NCBI RefSeq assembly: GCF_002879885.1
Contig: NZ_PNYA01000029.1
Location: 1 to 64,000, forward strand
Source: Trinickia dabaoshanensis
Lineage (GTDB): Bacteria; Pseudomonadota; Gammaproteobacteria; Burkholderiales; Burkholderiaceae
DNA length: 64,000 nucleotides
Direction of reading: 5' to 3'
Shown here piece after piece: positions 27,405-38,726 of the stretch. Made by a program: the position numbers and the translations under genes. How positions within the stretch are numbered: position 1 is the stretch's first letter; every line of letters begins with the position of its first letter. The notes beneath the pieces were generated by a model that had not been told where the DNA came from, searched no databases, and saw only the letters and a program-made list of their open reading frames with translations.

Positions 27405-28172
27405 TTAGGCGAACAAGCGGTCGGTATTGACGAAGCCGCGTTCGTTTTCCGGGCAAGCGCGGCGGCACGGATCGTCGGCCGGTACCGTGCCGCCGGCAGC
27501 GTAGGCCCGGTAGGCAATCAGCTTCACGGGCTTCGGCGCATACACCGGGTGCGGATCGAGCGGGTGCGGCGCCGTGGAGAACGCCGCCAGCGTATTCATC
27601 TCGAAGCGCAGATCGAATGCGCTACCGGGGCGCGAATGCCCCGTTATGAATTCGAGCGATCCATCATCGCCGAGCGCGACCTTGCTGAAGAAATTGACGT
27701 TTGCCGTCAAGTCGCGCGCCGACAGGCCGTACTTCGCAAGTTCGAGCGCGAGGCTGTCGCGGCCGTTGCGGATCATGGCGTTGCGGTCGGCTTGATACGA
27801 CGACTTTCCGTACTTGTCCGCGAACAGTCGCGCATCGCCCACGCCGCCCAGCGCATCGTGCCAGCCGAGCGTATCGCTCGTAATCGAGGCAATCACGCGC
27901 CCCATGTCGGTGTAAAGCACGTGCCCGCGCGTCAGATGCGCCGTGTGCTGCGCTTTGAGCGTATCGGCCATGTTGTAACGCTCGAGCGGATCTTCTTGAC
28001 GATGGAACACGGCGGACAAGTTCGCACCGCCCTCTAGGTCGACGATACGAAGTGCCAGCCCCCGGCGCACGATGCCCGACCAATGCGTGCCGGCGGGAAT
28101 GACGGCTTCCCATGCGACCGGTGGTAGCGGACTGAGCGGCGGGTTGGATTCGGCTTGCAGGCTTGGCGACAT
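27405..28172 (-). CDS. Carboxyguanidine deiminase subunit, second paralogue
   Basis: The 255-residue protein is a paralogue of the next gene, with LRIVDLEGGANLSAVF, TSDTLGWHDALGG, LTANVNFFSKVALG and a C-terminal DDPCRRACPENERGF. It is the first gene of the operon that continues through the carboxylase, allophanate hydrolase, permease and ATPase. The ATG at 28172 follows GAGGAG. The leader upstream contains a terminator-like hairpin and a guanidine-I riboswitch, so guanidine probably switches the operon on. As with its partner, function is assigned from the family and context. Confidence 0.85.
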   Translation of the reverse strand: MSPSLQAESNPPLSPLPPVAWEAVIPAGTHWSGIVRRGLALRIVDLEGGANLSAVFHRQEDPLERYNMADTLKAQHTAHLTRGHVLYTDMGRVIASITSDTLGWHDALGGVGDARLFADKYGKSSYQADRNAMIRNGRDSLALELAKYGLSARDLTANVNFFSKVALGDDGSLEFITGHSRPGSAFDLRFEMNTLAAFSTAPHPLDPHPVYAPKPVKLIAYRAYAAGGTVPADDPCRRACPENERGFVNTDRLFA

Positions 28173-28192
28173 GAGGGCTCCTCGGATCGGTT

Positions 28193-28234
28193 GATAAAAG
28201 GCGTGAGAGGGCGATCGAACGACATCGCGACCTC
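28193..28234 (-). terminator. Terminator-like hairpin downstream of the left riboswitch
   Basis: On the minus strand a GAGG...GCGAT stem pairs with ATCGC-CCTC (28207-28234, loop about 8 nt) and is followed by CCTTTTAT (28193-28200). Its 5' arm uses the last bases of the riboswitch (GGGAGG), so hairpin and aptamer are probably mutually exclusive, as expected for guanidine-dependent antitermination. Confidence 0.6.
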
Positions 28235-28360
28235 CCGGGCTTTTATCCCTCCGTGGAGCCTTGCCGTTTCCTCGACGAGAAGGATGAACGGCCAGACCGG
28301 ATTGCTCTCGGACCAGCCATCGCGCGACCTGACCCGCCGTGCGACCGGAACCCTAGCGAT
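28228..28360 (-). ncRNA. Guanidine-I (ykkC) riboswitch, leader of the deiminase-carboxylase operon
   Basis: The minus strand holds the diagnostic conserved blocks in order: CTAGGGTTCCGG (28345-28356), CTGGTCCGAGAG (28302-28315), ACGGAGGGATAAAAGCCCGG (28233-28253) and the closing GAGG. Order and spacing match the guanidine-I riboswitch (Rfam family ykkC). It lies about 56 bases upstream of the first gene of the operon, which codes for guanidine-degrading enzymes. The aptamer is clear by eye; the exact limits need a covariance-model search. Confidence 0.93.
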
Positions 28361-28735
28361 CCTGAAGATGATGCAAATTGCTTCGCACCTCTCGCCAGGC
28401 GTTAAAGCGAGGACTGTGCCAGTCGATCGCAAGAGGCGGTACGCCACGGATCGCAATGGTTCACGAGACGTGGGCGTGCTCCGAGCGGGATCCGTTGCCC
28501 AACACTCGGGCGGCCGACGCACCACGCGCGGACTCAACGCACCACCGGGGGGCGAGACGGCACGGCCGGCACGCGGCGCTCGTCGAACCGTGCTTCGCTA
28601 TCACCTACCGGTCATCGACAAGCACGCGTATTGGCTGCGCGCTACATCGCGCCATGCGTTGCAGCGGTTGAAAAGCGGCGTTGGCATACTTCTCGCTCGG
28701 CTGGCCGACGAGGGGTGCGGAGCAGCCGCATCTTA
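28361..28735. other. Interval between two divergent riboswitches
   Basis: There is no convincing gene here. This stretch must hold the two outward promoters. On the plus strand TGGCATACTTCTCGCT at 28682-28697 has the GG-N10-GC spacing of a sigma-54 promoter and would start transcription about 40 bases before the right riboswitch. I see no equally good match on the minus strand. Confidence 0.4.
28682..28697 (+). promoter_or_regulatory. Possible sigma-54 (-24/-12) promoter
   Basis: The sequence has GG at 28683-28684 and GC at 28695-28696 with 10 bases between, and resembles TGGCAC-N5-TTGCT. Nitrogen control of a guanidine operon by NtrC/sigma-54 would make sense. The match is imperfect (C for T before GC), so this is tentative. 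Confidence 0.3.
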
Positions 28736-28852
28736 GGGGTGCTAGGGTTCCGGTTCGCGAGAACGACTGGTCCGAGAGCAGCCCGGCACCGTCCGGCGCG
28801 GTCTCAAGACGCGCTGCAATGGTGCTACACGGCGGGACAAAAGCCCGGGAGA
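28736..28852 (+). ncRNA. Guanidine-I (ykkC) riboswitch, leader of the binding-protein gene
   Basis: The plus strand shows the same conserved blocks: CTAGGGTTCCGG (28742-28753), ACTGGTCCGAGAG (28765-28778), ACACGGCGGGACAAAAGCCC (28827-28846) and GGGAGA at the end. It is a second, independent copy pointing the other way from the first. The only clear difference from the usual 3' block is GGGACAAAAGCCC in place of GGGATAAAAGCCC. It lies about 135 bases before the binding-protein start. Confidence 0.92.
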
Positions 28853-28881
28853 TCGGCGATGGCGGCGGCCATCGTGCCTCT
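28848..28881 (+). promoter_or_regulatory. Hairpin at the end of the right riboswitch (expression platform)
   Basis: GAGA (28849-28852) can pair with TCTC (28878-28881), enclosing the perfect stem CGATGGC/GCCATCG (about 28857-28874). As in the left leader, the 5' arm uses the final bases of the aptamer. No clear T-run follows, so the mechanism (weak termination or another structure) is open. Confidence 0.45.
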
Positions 28882-28987
28882 CCTTGACCGGCTTTCGTCA
28901 TCGATTCGCCGGAGCCGGTCATGCCACTGAATCGCGCGCCGCGCGATTCATTCGACAAGCGCATCACCCGGTCTCCTGGAGAAAACG

Positions 28988-30010
28988 ATGACCCGTATCG
29001 CGTCCCTGCTCAACCGCCTCTTCTCTCGCGCTTCGTTGCACCGTCCGCTCTGCGCAATGGCGCTCGCCGGTGCCCTTACCGCCGCTCAGGCCGTACAGGC
29101 CGCCGCTCCGCTTAAAATCGGCTATAGCGACTGGCCCGGCTGGGTGGCGTTCCAAGTCGCGCTCGACAAAGGTTGGTTCAAAGAAGCAGGCGTTGACGTC
29201 GACTTCGAATGGTTCGATTACTCGGCTTCGCTCGACGCTTTCTCGGCGGGCAAGCTCGACGCAGTCGCCGCGACGAACGGCGACGCCCTCGTCACCGGCG
29301 CGTCGGGTGCCAAAAACGTCATGATTCTCTTGACCGACTATTCGGCCGGCAACGACATGATCATCGCGAAGCCGCCGCTGCGCACGGTCGAAGCATTGAA
29401 GGGCAAGAAGGTGGGCGTCGAGATGGGTCTGGTCGATCATCTCTTGCTGGAAACCGCGCTGCAAAAGCACGGCATGAAGGCTTCCGACATCACGCTCGTG
29501 AACGCGAAGACGAACGAATTGCCGCAGGTGCTCGGCTCTTCGAGCGACATCGCGGCCGTGGCCGCTTGGCAACCGAACGCCGGCGAGGCGCTGAAGCGCG
29601 CGCCCGGTTCGCGTGCGATTTTCACATCGGCCGATGCGCCGGGGCTGATTTACGACGCGATCACGGTTTCGCCCGCGAGCCTTTCCTCGCGCAAGGCGGA
29701 CTGGGCGAAGGTGGTCAAGGTTTGGTATCGCTGCGTGGCGTATATCAACGACCCGAAGACGCAAGCCGACGCGGTCAAGATCATGTCGGCGCGCGTGGGC
29801 CTTTCGCCGCAACAATACTTACCTTTGCTGAAAGGCACGCACCTGCTCGATGCTCCGGCCGAGAAACAAGCGTTCCGCAAGGGCGACGGGCTGGACTCGA
29901 TCTACGGGTCCACTCGCAATGCCGATGCGTTCAATGTGCGCAACGCGGTGTATAAGCAGTCGCAACCCGTAGATTCGTATATCGACCCGAGCTTGGTCGA
30001 CATTCGCTGA
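28988..30010 (+). CDS. Guanidine (urea-type) ABC transporter substrate-binding protein
   Basis: The 340-residue NMT1/SsuA-like periplasmic binding protein has a signal peptide (residues 1-38, ending AVQAA) and the landmarks KIGYSDWPGWVAFQVALDKG, VEWFDY-like DVDFEWFDY, and DALVTGASGAKN. It is often annotated as a putative urea ABC transporter binding protein. The gene has its own guanidine-I riboswitch and is divergent from the permease and ATPase it must work with. GGAG lies 8 bases before the ATG. Guanidine as ligand is inferred from the riboswitch and pathway; no binding residues could be assigned by eye. Confidence 0.88.
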   Translation: MTRIASLLNRLFSRASLHRPLCAMALAGALTAAQAVQAAAPLKIGYSDWPGWVAFQVALDKGWFKEAGVDVDFEWFDYSASLDAFSAGKLDAVAATNGDALVTGASGAKNVMILLTDYSAGNDMIIAKPPLRTVEALKGKKVGVEMGLVDHLLLETALQKHGMKASDITLVNAKTNELPQVLGSSSDIAAVAAWQPNAGEALKRAPGSRAIFTSADAPGLIYDAITVSPASLSSRKADWAKVVKVWYRCVAYINDPKTQADAVKIMSARVGLSPQQYLPLLKGTHLLDAPAEKQAFRKGDGLDSIYGSTRNADAFNVRNAVYKQSQPVDSYIDPSLVDIR

Positions 30011-30038
30011 CGGGGTGGTCTCGGCCGCTCTCAGCGGG

Positions 30039-30090
30039 TGGTCTTGCGCTCGGCGCGGTACGCGAGGCTGCGCAGGTTAGCCCCGCGTAG
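30039..30090. repeat. Direct repeat, right copy: remnant 3' end of a UgpC-type gene
   Basis: These bases repeat 19231-19282 in the same orientation (38 identical bases, 48 of 52 overall). In the matching frame they read [15 protein letters not shown] followed by a stop, the same tail as the intact gene. There is no gene body upstream, so this is a pseudogene tail or scar. It ends 2 bases before the stop codon of the LysR gene. Confidence 0.85.
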
Positions 30091-30092
30091 AC

Positions 30093-30962
30093 TCAAACAT
30101 TCGCCAGCGCATCGATCGTTGCATCCAAAAGTGCACGCAACCGAGCGACGCGACGTAAATCGCGGTGATACCCGAGCCAGACACTCCTACCTGGGGGCGC
30201 CTCGCCTAAATCGACGCGCCGGATACCTGGCGTCGCATCGCCAAGCGGACACGGCAGCACGGCGAATCCGGACCCTTCCGCACACATCCGTGCCTGCACG
30301 CCACGATTATTACTGCCGAATACGATGCTAGCCCGGGGCAGGATGCGCTTGACCCACTCGACATCTGGCAGCGAGCCGAACTCGCTGTTCATGCTGATCA
30401 GCGTGTACCCATCGCCGTCGCCGCTCGACGGCGGAACGAGGTCAACGGGCCCATATAACGCATAGTCGATGTGCATGAGTTTGCGCTGGATGACGTCGGG
30501 TTCGTCAAACGGCGTGATGCGAAAGAGCAGGTCCGCCTCCCGCCGCGCGAGGTTATAAAGACGCGAATCCGTCATGAGCTCCAACGACACGCCCGGGTGT
30601 TGCGCCATGAAGCGAGCGAACACAGGAGTGAGAATGTGTATCCCGAACCAGTCCGACGATGAAACGCGCAGCAGGCCCGTCAATTGAGTCTCTTTGCCGG
30701 TGAGCGCACGCATGAAACCATGCGCCTCCTCCTCCATTCGCTCGGCATAGGCGAGCACCGCGGTGCCTTCATCCGTTAAAACGAAGCCATCGCTCGTGCG
30801 CTGAAACAAGGTGTGTCCCAGCGCATCTTCTAGTGCCCGCAGCCTGCGCCCCATGGTGGGCTGAGTCTGCCCCACCCGCTTCGCCGCCGCTCCCAACGTG
30901 CCGCAACGGGCAATGGCCAAAAAGATCCGGACGTCGCTCCAATCCAGTTTCGATTCATTCAT
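30093..30962 (-). CDS. LysR-family transcriptional regulator
   Basis: The 289-residue protein has an N-terminal LysR helix-turn-helix (DVRIFLAIARCGTLGAAAKR, then VGQTQPTMGRRLRALEDALG) and a periplasmic-binding-like effector domain. It is divergent from a quinone-oxidoreductase-like gene whose start is about 90 bp away, the standard LysR arrangement, so that oxidoreductase is the likely target. The stop codon lies right beside the direct repeat that closes the guanidine cassette, so this gene marks the original right-hand neighbour. Confidence 0.9.
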   Translation of the reverse strand: MNESKLDWSDVRIFLAIARCGTLGAAAKRVGQTQPTMGRRLRALEDALGHTLFQRTSDGFVLTDEGTAVLAYAERMEEEAHGFMRALTGKETQLTGLLRVSSSDWFGIHILTPVFARFMAQHPGVSLELMTDSRLYNLARREADLLFRITPFDEPDVIQRKLMHIDYALYGPVDLVPPSSGDGDGYTLISMNSEFGSLPDVEWVKRILPRASIVFGSNNRGVQARMCAEGSGFAVLPCPLGDATPGIRRVDLGEAPPGRSVWLGYHRDLRRVARLRALLDATIDALANV

Positions 30963-31052
30963 TTTTGCATGGCCTTCGTGCTGAAACGTTGATTTACATG
31001 CGTTTTAGCATAACCCATGATGGACACATTCACCCGTCCACAGGAAACCATC

Positions 31053-32039
31053 ATGACCATGCAGGCGCTCGTCCTCAATCGCTACAACGGCCCTCTCGAA
31101 TTGACCGATATGTCGATTCCCGAGCCCGCATACGGCCAGGTGCGTGTACGAATTGCAGCAAGCGGCCTCAATCCGCTCGACACCAAGATCCGCGCCGGTA
31201 GCGCAGCGCACGCGAAGCATCCACTGCCGCTCGTGCTCGGCATCGATATGGCGGGTGTGGTGGACGCGATCGGGCCTGGCGTAACCGGTTTCAAGGTCGG
31301 CGACGAGGTTTACGGCATGACCGGCGGGGTTGGTGGTATCCAAGGCTCGCTCGCCCAGTATGCGGCGGTCGATGCCGACCTGCTCGCGATCAAGCCGGCC
31401 AATTTATCGATGCGCGAAGCCGCGGCGCTACCTCTCGCATTCATCACCTCTTATTCCGGCATCGTCGACCGGGCCCATCTCCAAGCGGGACAAACTGTGC
31501 TGGTGCAAGGCGGCGCAGGCGGCGTCGGCCATGTTTCGGTGCAACTGGCGCGGGCACTCGGCGCAGAGGTGTTCGCCACAGCGAGTTCACGCGACCACGA
31601 TCTCGTTGTGCGCCTGGGTGCTACGCCTATCGACTACCGGTTGCAATCGGTCGAGCAGTATGTCGCATCGTCGACGCAGGGCATCGGCTTCGATCTCGTG
31701 GTCGATACCGTCGGCGGCCCGTCCCTCGACGCCTCGTTCGCGGCAGTCAAGCATTTCGGCCATGTCGTGAGTGCGCTGGGCTGGGGTACGCATGCGCTGG
31801 CTCCGCTGTCGTTTCGAGAAGCAACTTACTCCGGCGTCTTTACCCTCTATCCGTTGCTCACGGGTATACATCGCGCGCATCACGGAGCAATCCTGCGCGA
31901 AGCCACGCGATTGATCGAGGCCGGCAAGCTCGTGCCGAATCTCGATCCTCGCCAGTTCGACCTGAGCTCAGCGGAACTTGCCTACGACGCGCTAGTAAAT
32001 GCCACCGCGCGCGGCAAGATCGTCGTCAACGTCGCATGA
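31053..32039 (+). CDS. NADP-dependent zinc-less oxidoreductase (quinone oxidoreductase family)
   Basis: The 328-residue protein is a medium-chain dehydrogenase/reductase of the quinone oxidoreductase type. It has a MQALVLNRYNGPLEL opening, LVLGIDMAGVVDAIGPGV, the nucleotide-binding loop QGGAGGVGHVSVQLA, and no catalytic zinc cysteines. ATG 31053 is chosen because AGGA lies 8 bases upstream; the ATG at 31017 lacks such a site. The divergent LysR regulator probably controls it. Members reduce quinones or alpha,beta-unsaturated carbonyls; the substrate here is unknown. Confidence 0.88.
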   Translation: MTMQALVLNRYNGPLELTDMSIPEPAYGQVRVRIAASGLNPLDTKIRAGSAAHAKHPLPLVLGIDMAGVVDAIGPGVTGFKVGDEVYGMTGGVGGIQGSLAQYAAVDADLLAIKPANLSMREAAALPLAFITSYSGIVDRAHLQAGQTVLVQGGAGGVGHVSVQLARALGAEVFATASSRDHDLVVRLGATPIDYRLQSVEQYVASSTQGIGFDLVVDTVGGPSLDASFAAVKHFGHVVSALGWGTHALAPLSFREATYSGVFTLYPLLTGIHRAHHGAILREATRLIEAGKLVPNLDPRQFDLSSAELAYDALVNATARGKIVVNVA

Positions 32040-32338
32040 GTTCGAACGTGCCGGCTACGCCGAACCGATTCGCGACCGTCCCGCGTATCAAGGTCATGCG
32101 ACAAATGAAATATATCCCTCGCCCAATTCCCACCGGATTCGAAACACACTCTTTCCGGCTACCGTATTGATATCGACTAAGCCGCGACGGGAAGCCCGGG
32201 GCGGGGAGTGGACATTGAACAACAGCATCGGCCGAGTCTAGGAATCGAATTTATTGACGGCTATGCTCCGGCCCGATGCTCCTTACTTGAAAGGCAAAGA
32301 GCACGCCTCTCGTTCATTCCACATGAGATTTTGATCAA
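32040..32338. other. Promoter-bearing interval before the porin gene
   Basis: No gene is supported in these 299 bases. The stretch is more AT-rich than its surroundings, as expected for a porin control region. A TTGACG box lies near 32254, but I cannot pair it with a confident -10 element. Confidence 0.35.
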
Positions 32339-33487
32339 ATGAAAGAAGTCGCAATGTCCATCGCCGCGGGTGCGCTTTGCACCGTCGCCGCATCGCCTGC
32401 TTTTGCCCAAAGCTCGGTCACGCTCTATGGTCTCATCGATACGGCCATTCGATACCAGACGAATGCCGCTCCGGACGGCAAGGACCTCATCGGGATGACG
32501 GTAGGACCGGAAACGCACAGCCGATGGGGCTTGCGAGGAAGCGAAGACTTGGGCGGGGGCGTGTCCGCCATCTTCCGTCTCGAGAACGGTTTCGAAGTGA
32601 ATACGGGGCAACTTCATCAGGCGAACACGCTGTTCAGCCGGCAAGCGTATGTCGGGCTATCGAGCGATAAGTGGGGGGCACTCACGTTCGGCAACCAATA
32701 CGCGCCGATGTACGACACGATGGGCGACATATTCGATCCGATGACGGTCGGCGACTATTGGCAAGACAGTTGGGCTTGGAATGGAATCGGCAACTTCCTG
32801 ACCATTCCGAATGCGGTCAAGTACAAAGGGAGCTACAGGGGCTTGAGTGTCGATGCTGCTTATGGCTTCAGCAACAAGCCCGGTTCGGTCGGCAATGGCA
32901 GCACGTATGCCGTGGAATTGACTTATGCGCAAGGTCCCGCGATGCTCGGCGCCGGCTTCCAGCAAACGTCGGTATTGTCCTCGCAGGGCGCCTTGGTCAA
33001 CGGCGCGAAAATCAACATGCTGCACGTCAGCGCCGCCTACCAGATCACGCCCACGGTACGCTTGCTCGCCGGTTGGCTACATCAGCAAGACCGCAGCGGC
33101 ACACTCGACAGCGGCATGCAGCAAGCAGGCGCACCCGCGCTTCCCGGCGCCAGCCCGAACCGGATCGACGACACGTACTACCTGGGCGCCAACTGGCAAG
33201 CAACGAATCCGCTGCTCTTGACGTTTGCCGCTTACTACGGTCACGCGCGTAACGCCGAAAGGCTCGACGGCTCGCTCGGTTCGGGCATCAACTACTCGGC
33301 TACCGTGCTCGCCGAATACTCGCTCACGAAGCGCACGGAGATTTATGGCACAGCGGACTTCGCACGCGGCAACGGTGCATTTTCCGCGGACTACCCGGGT
33401 GTGACGAACCGCGCGACCGGGGCAGTGGATTCGGTGGGCCGTACGAACAACGTCGGCGCAGCCATCGGGATGCGGACCACGTTCTGA
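32339..33487 (+). CDS. General outer-membrane porin, Burkholderia OmpC/Opc type
   Basis: The 382-residue protein has a signal peptide (residues 1-24, ending SPAFA) and then the classic opening of the trimeric 16-stranded porins (QSSVTLYGLIDTAIRY). It also has SRWGLRGSEDLGGGVSAIFRLENGF, FSRQAYVGLSS and a C-terminal strand ending in Phe (GAAIGMRTTF), needed for Bam-dependent insertion. It forms passive diffusion pores. It stands alone and ends before a strong hairpin at 33511-33530. The long paralogous family in Burkholderiaceae gives no clue to substrate preference. Confidence 0.93.
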   Translation: MKEVAMSIAAGALCTVAASPAFAQSSVTLYGLIDTAIRYQTNAAPDGKDLIGMTVGPETHSRWGLRGSEDLGGGVSAIFRLENGFEVNTGQLHQANTLFSRQAYVGLSSDKWGALTFGNQYAPMYDTMGDIFDPMTVGDYWQDSWAWNGIGNFLTIPNAVKYKGSYRGLSVDAAYGFSNKPGSVGNGSTYAVELTYAQGPAMLGAGFQQTSVLSSQGALVNGAKINMLHVSAAYQITPTVRLLAGWLHQQDRSGTLDSGMQQAGAPALPGASPNRIDDTYYLGANWQATNPLLLTFAAYYGHARNAERLDGSLGSGINYSATVLAEYSLTKRTEIYGTADFARGNGAFSADYPGVTNRATGAVDSVGRTNNVGAAIGMRTTF

Positions 33488-33510
33488 TCATTCGGTTGTC
33501 CAAGTAGAAA

Positions 33511-33530
33511 AGCCGCGCGAAAGCGCGGCT
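33511..33530. terminator. Perfect 8-bp hairpin between convergent genes
   Basis: AGCCGCGC-GAAA-GCGCGGCT is a perfect stem with a stable GAAA loop. On the minus strand it is followed by TTTT, so it suits as terminator for the DUF4148 gene; the plus strand lacks a T-run but may also stop there. Confidence 0.7.
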
Positions 33531-33557
33531 CGATAGGTACCCTAGACGCTAAGCGGG

Positions 33558-33872
33558 TCAGTGATGGGCGTATACGTCACGATCGTTCGCCGGTAGGAGC
33601 GGACGCCCCGCGCCCGACGACGCGCCGGGGACACCGCCTACATCCGTCGCCGCGTTTCGCCCGGCTTTTTGCGCAGCAACCCGAGCTTCAGCCGCCTGAA
33701 TATCGGCAGGATAGGAGGGATCTTCACCGCCCGGGTGGTAGCCAGCCTGCTCGAGTTCCACCAGCTCGGCGCGTACCTGCGCACGCGTAACCGGTTGGCT
33801 CGCTTGCGCAAACACAGCCACCGGTGCGGCAAAAACAGCGGCAACAGCAACAGCTTTAAGCAAAGATTTCAT
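33558..33872 (-). CDS. DUF4148 small exported protein (104 aa)
   Basis: This is a Burkholderiaceae-type DUF4148 protein: a signal peptide (residues 1-22, ending AVFAQ) followed by SQPVTRAQVRAELVELEQAG, the YHPGGEDPSYPADIQAAEAR motif, and a flexible Gly/Ser tail. The function is unknown; family members are abundant, secreted and often induced by stress. The start at 33872 is chosen because AGAGGAAA precedes it. The gene is single and convergent with the porin gene. Confidence 0.88.
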   Translation of the reverse strand: MKSLLKAVAVAAVFAAPVAVFAQASQPVTRAQVRAELVELEQAGYHPGGEDPSYPADIQAAEARVAAQKAGRNAATDVGGVPGASSGAGRPLLPANDRDVYAHH

Positions 33873-34027
33873 GACGCTTTCCTCTAGACTCCGCTTTGGT
33901 CTTGCTGCGAACAGCCCTGTTCGCAAACGACGGCATGAGTCTAGACAGGCAAGCGTCTGCAATTAAGACGATAATCGGGAAAGCATTCTTATCGAATATC
34001 GAGTGAGCAGTCCTTCGGAGCACCGCA

Positions 34028-34558
34028 ATGGTGATGAACATGCGCACATTTTCAAGTATCGAGCAGGTCGGTTTGCCGTCCGAGTCCCGGTTGGCCAAGT
34101 TGTATGGCCAAGCCGATTTTGCCGACGCGTTTTCGGTGGACTTGCCCGCGGACGACACCCACGACGCAGCGTCGCTTGCCGAGGACCTCTTCGCGCAACA
34201 ACCGAAGTGGATTGCAAGGCTCCTTCAAGTGCGGGACACACTCGTGCAACCGTTCGGTCTCAAGAGAGCCGCCGATCTGCGATCCATGAGCGCAGATCGG
34301 CTCAACATTTTCCGCGTATACGAACGGCACGATGACGAAATCATTCTCGGCGAGGATGACGCGCATCTAGATTTCCGCTTATCGGTTCTCGTGGGGCCCG
34401 CGTCGGATGACCATCCGCGCCGGCTGATCGTCACCACGCTCGTTTTCTACAATCGTCTCCTGGGCCGCGCCTACATCGCCCTCATCGCGCCTTTTCATCG
34501 AATGGTCGTACGCGCCTCGTTGCGACACCTCACGATCCATCGAGTCCGAGCGCACTAA
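34028..34558 (+). CDS. DUF2867 domain protein, second copy (176 aa)
   Basis: The same family as the gene at 710-1246: FAQQPKWIARLLQVRDTLV, DDAHLDFRLSVLVG, FYNRLLGRAYIALIAPFHRM. It has no signal peptide or membrane helix. ATGs at 34028, 34034 and 34040 are all possible; none has a clear ribosome-binding site. It stands alone between divergent DUF4148 and convergent gyrB. The function of the family is unknown. Unlike the first copy it has no adjacent regulator and no TGCTA/TAGCA dyads upstream. Confidence 0.72.
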   Translation: MVMNMRTFSSIEQVGLPSESRLAKLYGQADFADAFSVDLPADDTHDAASLAEDLFAQQPKWIARLLQVRDTLVQPFGLKRAADLRSMSADRLNIFRVYERHDDEIILGEDDAHLDFRLSVLVGPASDDHPRRLIVTTLVFYNRLLGRAYIALIAPFHRMVVRASLRHLTIHRVRAH

Positions 34559-34668
34559 TCGTTGAAATGGGACCGGTAGGAACGAGCATATTCTCGGTGC
34601 AGCCCAAAGAACGATAAGCCTCTTGCAGCGATGAGGCGACAGCCACGACGACGCGGCTGTTATCGACG

Positions 34669-38644
<3,976 letters not shown>

Positions 38645-38726
38645 AACGGTACTCGTATCGTTCCAAAACAAAAACTCAAAGGGCGGCAATGATGGCCGAG
38701 CTCCATTGCAAAGGCGCTGTTTCGCC

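Noticed and set aside
28373-28735. Coding frames between the two riboswitches
   Set aside because: No ribosome-binding site, no family pattern, and they overlap riboswitch sequence, so they are chance frames.
28361-28735. Sigma-54 promoter on the minus strand for the carboxylase operon
   Set aside because: The best GC/CC spacing found was 13 bases instead of 10.
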